64,000 bases of DNA from contig NZ_JAGGLR010000012.1 of assembly GCF_017874715.1 (NCBI RefSeq), positions 1 through 64,000 of the forward strand, in the 5' to 3' direction. Under the pieces are notes generated by a model that was not told the DNA's origin, did no database searches, and saw only the letters and a list, made by a program, of their open reading frames with translations. Position 1 is the first letter of the stretch. Each line of letters opens with the position of its first letter. This document shows, in pieces, positions 59,861-64,000 of this stretch. The position numbers were made by a program, and so were the translations under genes. The DNA comes from Streptomyces iranensis (lineage in GTDB: Bacteria > Actinomycetota > Actinomycetes > Streptomycetales > Streptomycetaceae).

Positions 59861-61420
59861 TTGAGCACGATGGGCGCGGCTGCGTCTTCGGCGTCCGCAT
59901 CATCGCCGCCGAGGACGGCCACTTTCACTCTCGACGGGGTCGGCAAGGTCTATCCGGGCGTGGTCGCCGTCTCCGACGTCACGCTCAGCGGCTACCCGGG
60001 TGAGGTGCTCGCCATCTGCGGTGCGAATGGCGCCGGAAAGTCGACGCTGGCCAAACTCCTCGCCGGTCAGGAGCGTCCGAGTAGCGGGCGGGTGATCGTC
60101 GATGGCTACGACGGTGAGATCACCACACCGTCCGCGGCGCTCGATGCCGGGGTGCTGCTGATGCACCAGGAGCCGGTCATCGTCGATACCTTCAGCATCC
60201 AGGAGAACGTGTGGCTGACCGGGCTCAGCTCGGCCGGGCGCCGCAAGCCGTGGCAGCTCGTCGGGGGCCGGGAGCGCGCCGAGCGGACCCGCGCCGCCCT
60301 CGGTGTGGTCGGGATGCGTGACGCCGACCTCGGTATGCCCGCCGGACGGCTCGGGCCCGGCCCCCGTCAGATGGTGGCGCTCAGCCGGTCCCAGGTGAAC
60401 GAGCATCGCATCCTGCTGCTGGACGAGACGACCGCCTCCACCACCGAGGAGCACTTCAAGGACGTCGAGGCACTCGTGCGCAAGGAACGCGAAGCCGGTG
60501 CCACGGTCGTCTTCGTCTCGCACCGCATGCCGGAGGTGTTCGCGCTCGCCGACCGCATCGCGGTCATGCGCAACGGCTCCTTGGTGGACGTCGTCGAGAC
60601 GGCGGACACCACACCCGACGAGATCATGACGCTCATGATCGGCGAGGCCGTGATGGCCCTGGAGCCGCCGGAGCCGGTCAGCCCGGACGCCGCCCCCACC
60701 CTGCTCGATGTGCGGGGGGTGTCGTCGGGGTCGGCCTGTGACATCTCCTTCTCGGTGCGGGAGGGCGAGATCGTCGGCATCTACGGTCTGGTCGGCAGCG
60801 GGCGCAGTTCCCTCGCCCGGTCGATCTCGGGACATCAACGGCGGGAGACCGGCACGGTACGGGTGCGTGGCCGCGAGGTGCACCCGCACTCACCACGGGC
60901 CGCCCTGCGCGAGAAGATCGCCTACCTCAGTGAGGACCGCCGGCGTGAAGGCTTCGTCAAGGACTTCGACAACGCCGGCAACCTCACGCTGTCCACCCTC
61001 GGCTCGTTCTCGACCGGCGGAGTGCTGAACGTCCGCCGGGAGCGCCGCCGGGTGGCGCGGCTGACGGACGAGTTCCAGATCAAGGGCGGAGCGGAACGCC
61101 TCACCAGCTCGCTCTCCGGTGGCAACCAGCAGAAGGTGTGCATAGCCAAGGTGCTGGAGAGCGAGCCCGACGTCGTCGTGCTGGACGAACCGACCAAGGG
61201 CATCGACGTCGGTGCCCGGCTGAACATCTATCAGATCGTGCGGGGCCTCATCGAGCGGCGCAAGGCGGTCGTGGTCGTCACCAGCGAGGCCGAGGAGGCC
61301 CTGACCCTGTGCAACCGGGTGATCGTGCTGCGCGACGGCGTCATCGCCGGCGAGTTCGTCTCGAAGACCAGCACCACCGACGACCTGACCCGTACCGCCC
61401 TCGGAGGAGAGATCCAGTGA
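59861..61420 (+). CDS. sugar ABC importer ATPase with two nucleotide-binding domains (RbsA-like)
   Basis: A 519-residue tandem ATPase. The first domain (about 20-250) has Walker A CGANGAGKST and Walker B ILLLDETTAS, but its signature region reads LGPGPRQMVALSRS, far from LSGGQ. The second (about 275-510) has a degenerate Walker A (GLVGSGRSS) but a clean LSGGNQQKVCIAKVL signature and VVVLDEPTKGID. This asymmetry is common in RbsA/MglA-type proteins. TTG 59861 follows AAGGAG by nine bases and is the best start; GTG 59843 and ATG 59870 are alternatives. Its stop overlaps the permease start. Confidence 0.9.
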   Translation: MSTMGAAASSASASSPPRTATFTLDGVGKVYPGVVAVSDVTLSGYPGEVLAICGANGAGKSTLAKLLAGQERPSSGRVIVDGYDGEITTPSAALDAGVLLMHQEPVIVDTFSIQENVWLTGLSSAGRRKPWQLVGGRERAERTRAALGVVGMRDADLGMPAGRLGPGPRQMVALSRSQVNEHRILLLDETTASTTEEHFKDVEALVRKEREAGATVVFVSHRMPEVFALADRIAVMRNGSLVDVVETADTTPDEIMTLMIGEAVMALEPPEPVSPDAAPTLLDVRGVSSGSACDISFSVREGEIVGIYGLVGSGRSSLARSISGHQRRETGTVRVRGREVHPHSPRAALREKIAYLSEDRRREGFVKDFDNAGNLTLSTLGSFSTGGVLNVRRERRRVARLTDEFQIKGGAERLTSSLSGGNQQKVCIAKVLESEPDVVVLDEPTKGIDVGARLNIYQIVRGLIERRKAVVVVTSEAEEALTLCNRVIVLRDGVIAGEFVSKTSTTDDLTRTALGGEIQ

Positions 61421-62466
61421 CACAGGACACCGCTGCCCGCACTGCCGACGCGCCGCCGAAGGCCCCCGGGGAAACCACCGGCGGTCTGGCGCTCCGTCGC
61501 TTCGGGCAATGGTCGAAGGAGCAGTACCCGCTCTACATCCTCATCGCGCTGCTGATCTTCGCGGGCCTCACCTCCGACGCGTTCTTCTCCTCCTACAACC
61601 TCTCCAACCTGCTGCTGCAGGTGTCGGTGATCGGCATCGTCACGCTCGCGCAGTTCCTCATCGTGCTCACCGGTGGCATCGACATCTCCGTCGGCGCGGT
61701 CGCCGGGCTCGCCGGTGTGCTCTCCGCCGGTCTCTTCGGCGGCGGGAACACGTTGCTCGCCGTGGCGGTCGCGATCGCGCTGGGCGCCGCCATCGGGGCT
61801 TTCAACGGCTATCTCATCGCCTACCGCGGGCTCGAGGCGTTCATCGTGACCCTCGGCATGCTCGCGCTGGGCCGGGGGCTGGTCTACGCCTACACCGAGG
61901 GCCAGCCGGTCAGCCCCCACGCCGCGGACTTCCGCACCATCGCCACGACGGCGATCGCCGGGGTCCCGGTCCTCGGTGTCATCTGGATCGCCCTGGCGGT
62001 CGCCGTGGCCTTCCTCGTCCGGCGCACGGTGTTCGGGCGCCGGGTGTACGCGTTGGGGAGCAGCAAGGAGGCCGCGTACGCCTCGGGTGTCCCGGTGAAG
62101 GGCACCATGATCACGGTGTATGTGATCGCCGGTGTGCTGGTCGGCTTCGCGGGCTTCCTGCTCGCCGCCCGCATCGGCGCGGCCACTCCGACCGGAGGGG
62201 ACAACTACGAGATCGACTCGATCGCGGCGGTGGTCATCGGCGGTGCCAGCCTCGTGGGCGGCCGCGGCCGGGTCCTCGGCGCCGTCCTCGGCACGCTCAT
62301 CTTCGGCGTGATCTCCAACCTGCTGGTGCTGCTCAACGTCTCCACGTTCCTGCAGGACGCCTTCCGCGGGGCCCTGATCATCTTCGCGATGGTCCTCACC
62401 ACCGTCCAGTTCACCCGGCGCCGCCGGCACCGGACCGCACCCACCGCACAGATCGCACATTCCTGA
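61417..62466 (+). CDS. sugar ABC transporter permease (RbsC-like)
   Basis: A 349-residue membrane protein with about ten hydrophobic segments. LTGGIDISVGAVAGLAGV and GAAIGAFNGYLIAYRGLEAFIVTLGML are the signature region of ribose-type permeases, and VVIGGASLVGGRGRVLGAVLGTL the C-terminal one. A hydrophilic N terminus of about 35 residues precedes the first helix. The GTG overlaps the ATPase stop (GTGA, 61417-61420). Confidence 0.93.
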   Translation: MTQDTAARTADAPPKAPGETTGGLALRRFGQWSKEQYPLYILIALLIFAGLTSDAFFSSYNLSNLLLQVSVIGIVTLAQFLIVLTGGIDISVGAVAGLAGVLSAGLFGGGNTLLAVAVAIALGAAIGAFNGYLIAYRGLEAFIVTLGMLALGRGLVYAYTEGQPVSPHAADFRTIATTAIAGVPVLGVIWIALAVAVAFLVRRTVFGRRVYALGSSKEAAYASGVPVKGTMITVYVIAGVLVGFAGFLLAARIGAATPTGGDNYEIDSIAAVVIGGASLVGGRGRVLGAVLGTLIFGVISNLLVLLNVSTFLQDAFRGALIIFAMVLTTVQFTRRRRHRTAPTAQIAHS

Positions 62467-62502
62467 CCTCAGCGCATCACCAGACAGAACACGGAGTCAT
62501 GC

Positions 62503-63513
62503 ATGGACACCATGCGACGGGGTTCGCTCGCCGCGCTGTCGGTGGCCGCCGTCGTCCTGGCCGGCTGCTCGACCATCGGAGGCAAGGCATCCTCGGGTGG
62601 CGTCAGAGAGGCCAAGGACGTCAAGGACGTCACGATCGGGTTCTCGCAACGGCAACTGGACGCGCCCTACTTCGCGGCCATGGTCGACGTCGCCGAGAAG
62701 AAGGCCAGGAAGGAGGGTTTCCATCTGGAGGTGCAGAACGCCGACGGCGACGCGGTCACCCAGCTGAACCAGGCCCAGACCCTGGTGGCGCAGGGCATCG
62801 ACGTCCTCGTGGCCGACGCGATGAGCCCGAAGACACAGCAGGTACAGCTGAAGGACGTGGCGGGAGAGGTACCCCTGGTCTTCGTCGACACCGGTATCGA
62901 GGGGGTCGGTGTCACCTCCGTCTCCTCCGACAACTACGCGATCGGAAAGCTCTCGGGACGGCTCGCGGCCAAGCGGTTCCACCGCGGCAAGACGATCAGC
63001 CTCGCCATCCTCAACGGCGGGCCGGACGACGAGATCGTCGGCCCCGACCGCCAGCGGGGATTCCTCGACGGACTGCGCGCCGGTGGCGTCAAATACCACC
63101 TCGTGGCCAGGACTCCCGCGAACTACTCCCAGGACGCCGCGGTACCCGCCACCGAGTCGATCCTCGCCGCACACCGCAACGTGGACCTCATCGTGGGCCT
63201 CAACGACTCGATGACGCTCGGAGCCCTCAGCACCCTGCGCGACAAGGGCAACGAGAAAACCCTCGTCGCCGCGGCGGCGGACGGGCAGAAACAGGCACTG
63301 CAGGAGATCAAATCCGGTGGCTGCGACGGCCGGTACATCTCCACCGGACTGAACTCACCCGCCCTCGCCGCCGACCGCGCCTTCGACATCGCCCTGCAGA
63401 TCGGCACCGGCAAGGCGGCACCGAAGAGCTTCAAGAAACAGGAGTACACGCGGGCCGCGGGCATCAACTGCAAGAACGTCGACAAGTTCTACGACCCGCG
63501 CTCCGTGTTCTGA
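62503..63513 (+). CDS. sugar ABC substrate-binding lipoprotein (RbsB-like)
   Basis: A 336-residue type I binding-fold protein. The signal peptide ends in the lipobox LAGC with Cys22. VTIGFSQRQLDAPYFAAM starts the mature fold, and DVLVADAMSPKT and IVGLNDSMTLGA are ligand-loop positions seen in ribose- or polyol-binding proteins. The ATG has ACGGAG upstream. It completes the importer. Its end overlaps the convergent regulator gene by 25 bp. Confidence 0.93.
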   Translation: MDTMRRGSLAALSVAAVVLAGCSTIGGKASSGGVREAKDVKDVTIGFSQRQLDAPYFAAMVDVAEKKARKEGFHLEVQNADGDAVTQLNQAQTLVAQGIDVLVADAMSPKTQQVQLKDVAGEVPLVFVDTGIEGVGVTSVSSDNYAIGKLSGRLAAKRFHRGKTISLAILNGGPDDEIVGPDRQRGFLDGLRAGGVKYHLVARTPANYSQDAAVPATESILAAHRNVDLIVGLNDSMTLGALSTLRDKGNEKTLVAAAADGQKQALQEIKSGGCDGRYISTGLNSPALAADRAFDIALQIGTGKAAPKSFKKQEYTRAAGINCKNVDKFYDPRSVF

Positions 63514-64000
63514 CTGGCATACGGGGTCGTAGGCGCCGCTTGACCCCTGCCACCGCCGGTGAGGTGGGGCCGCGCATCGCGGGTGTCGAGCCGGGCGAGC
63601 GCGGCGGCGCTCGGGCTGTCCGGTTCCGCGGTATAGATCACCAACCGCACGTCGGTGTCGGGCAGGAGCAGGGTTTGGCACTCCAGGTCGAGCTCGCCCA
63701 GCGTGGGGTGGCGCAGATGCTTGCGCAGTGTGGGTATGGGCCGAACATCATGGCTGCGCCATGCCGCGACGAAGTCCGCGCTGTGTGCCGCGAACTCGTC
63801 GGCCAATTCGCCAAGCACGCGTTCGGCCGGGTAGCGGGCGCCGGCCCAGCGTAGTTGGGCGGCGGTCTGCCGGGCGAACTCGCCCTCCGCGTCGGCCGGC
63901 GCCGTGCAGAGGACGCCGTTCAGCCGGATGGACAGCCGCACGGTGTTGCGCTCCTCGGCGGACAGCACTCCGAAATCTGTGATCAATGCGGCTGCCGCGC
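63489..64000 (-). CDS. MmyB-like transcriptional regulator, C-terminal part (truncated by window end)
   Basis: The visible 170 residues form the ligand-binding domain of XRE-family regulators of the MmyB type (SAEERNTVRLSI, FAAHSADFVAAWRSHDVRP, LRHPTLGELDLECQTLLLPDTDVRLVIYTAEP). The frame is open to the window edge, so the N-terminal helix-turn-helix lies beyond it. These proteins are abundant in Streptomyces and bind lipid-like ligands. It converges on the sugar-binding protein gene with a 25-bp overlap. Confidence 0.88.
   Translation of the reverse strand, partial: AAAALITDFGVLSAEERNTVRLSIRLNGVLCTAPADAEGEFARQTAAQLRWAGARYPAERVLGELADEFAAHSADFVAAWRSHDVRPIPTLRKHLRHPTLGELDLECQTLLLPDTDVRLVIYTAEPDSPSAAALARLDTRDARPHLTGGGRGQAAPTTPYASQNTERGS

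Overview
The window is very GC-rich with strong G/C preference at codon third positions. It carries six luciferase-like (LLM, F420-type) oxidoreductases, FadR-type GntR regulators, a PAS/GAF/SpoIIE/HATPase phosphatase and an MmyB-like regulator. This points to an actinomycete, most likely Streptomyces or a close relative. No RNA genes, CRISPR arrays, insertion sequences or phage genes were seen. The first 95 bases hold a run of 13 G in low-complexity sequence and may be a contig edge.

From 0.1 to about 43.3 kb lies a large acyl-CoA catabolic island made of many short operons, often divergent. It encodes two acyl-CoA synthetases, a thiolase, an alpha-methylacyl-CoA racemase, two unusual CaiB/BaiF proteins (one permuted, one tandem), an acyl-CoA dehydrogenase with an enoyl-CoA hydratase-like partner, a double-hotdog MaoC-type dehydratase, and an SCP-x-like thiolase paired with a DUF35 protein. 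It also holds thioesterases, SDRs, amidohydrolases, an MBL hydrolase, a branched-chain-type ABC importer (LivK, LivHM fusion, LivG, LivF) and two paralogous FadR-type regulators. AT-rich palindromes of two related types, TTAGT-N2-ACTAA and CTAAC-N3-GTTAG, recur in the promoters, so the island looks like one regulon. The racemase plus the Cys-less SCP-x/DUF35 pair suggests breakdown of an imported methyl-branched (isoprenoid- or side-chain-like) carboxylic acid through CoA thioesters. The substrate cannot be read from sequence. A PAS/GAF/SpoIIE phosphatase (25.4-27.8 kb) sits inside the island without an obvious link. A decayed stretch with a thiolase remnant lies at 32.1-32.8 kb.

From 43.9 to 53.5 kb a plus-strand operon encodes HyuA- and HyuB-type hydantoinase/carboxylase subunits, an MHS-type MFS importer, an FprB-like ferredoxin-NADP reductase with its own ferredoxin domain, and a molybdopterin oxidoreductase. 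It ends in a strong hairpin. A TTAGT-type palindrome in its long upstream region may tie it to the same regulon.

From 53.5 to 63.5 kb there is a self-contained sugar or polyol locus: FGGY kinase, cupin-type phosphoglucose isomerase, GntR/UTRA repressor, SDR, two zinc alcohol dehydrogenases and an RbsABC-type importer. Two near-identical TTGACA-plus-palindrome promoters flank the repressor gene and are its likely operators. The last gene is an MmyB-like regulator cut by the window end.
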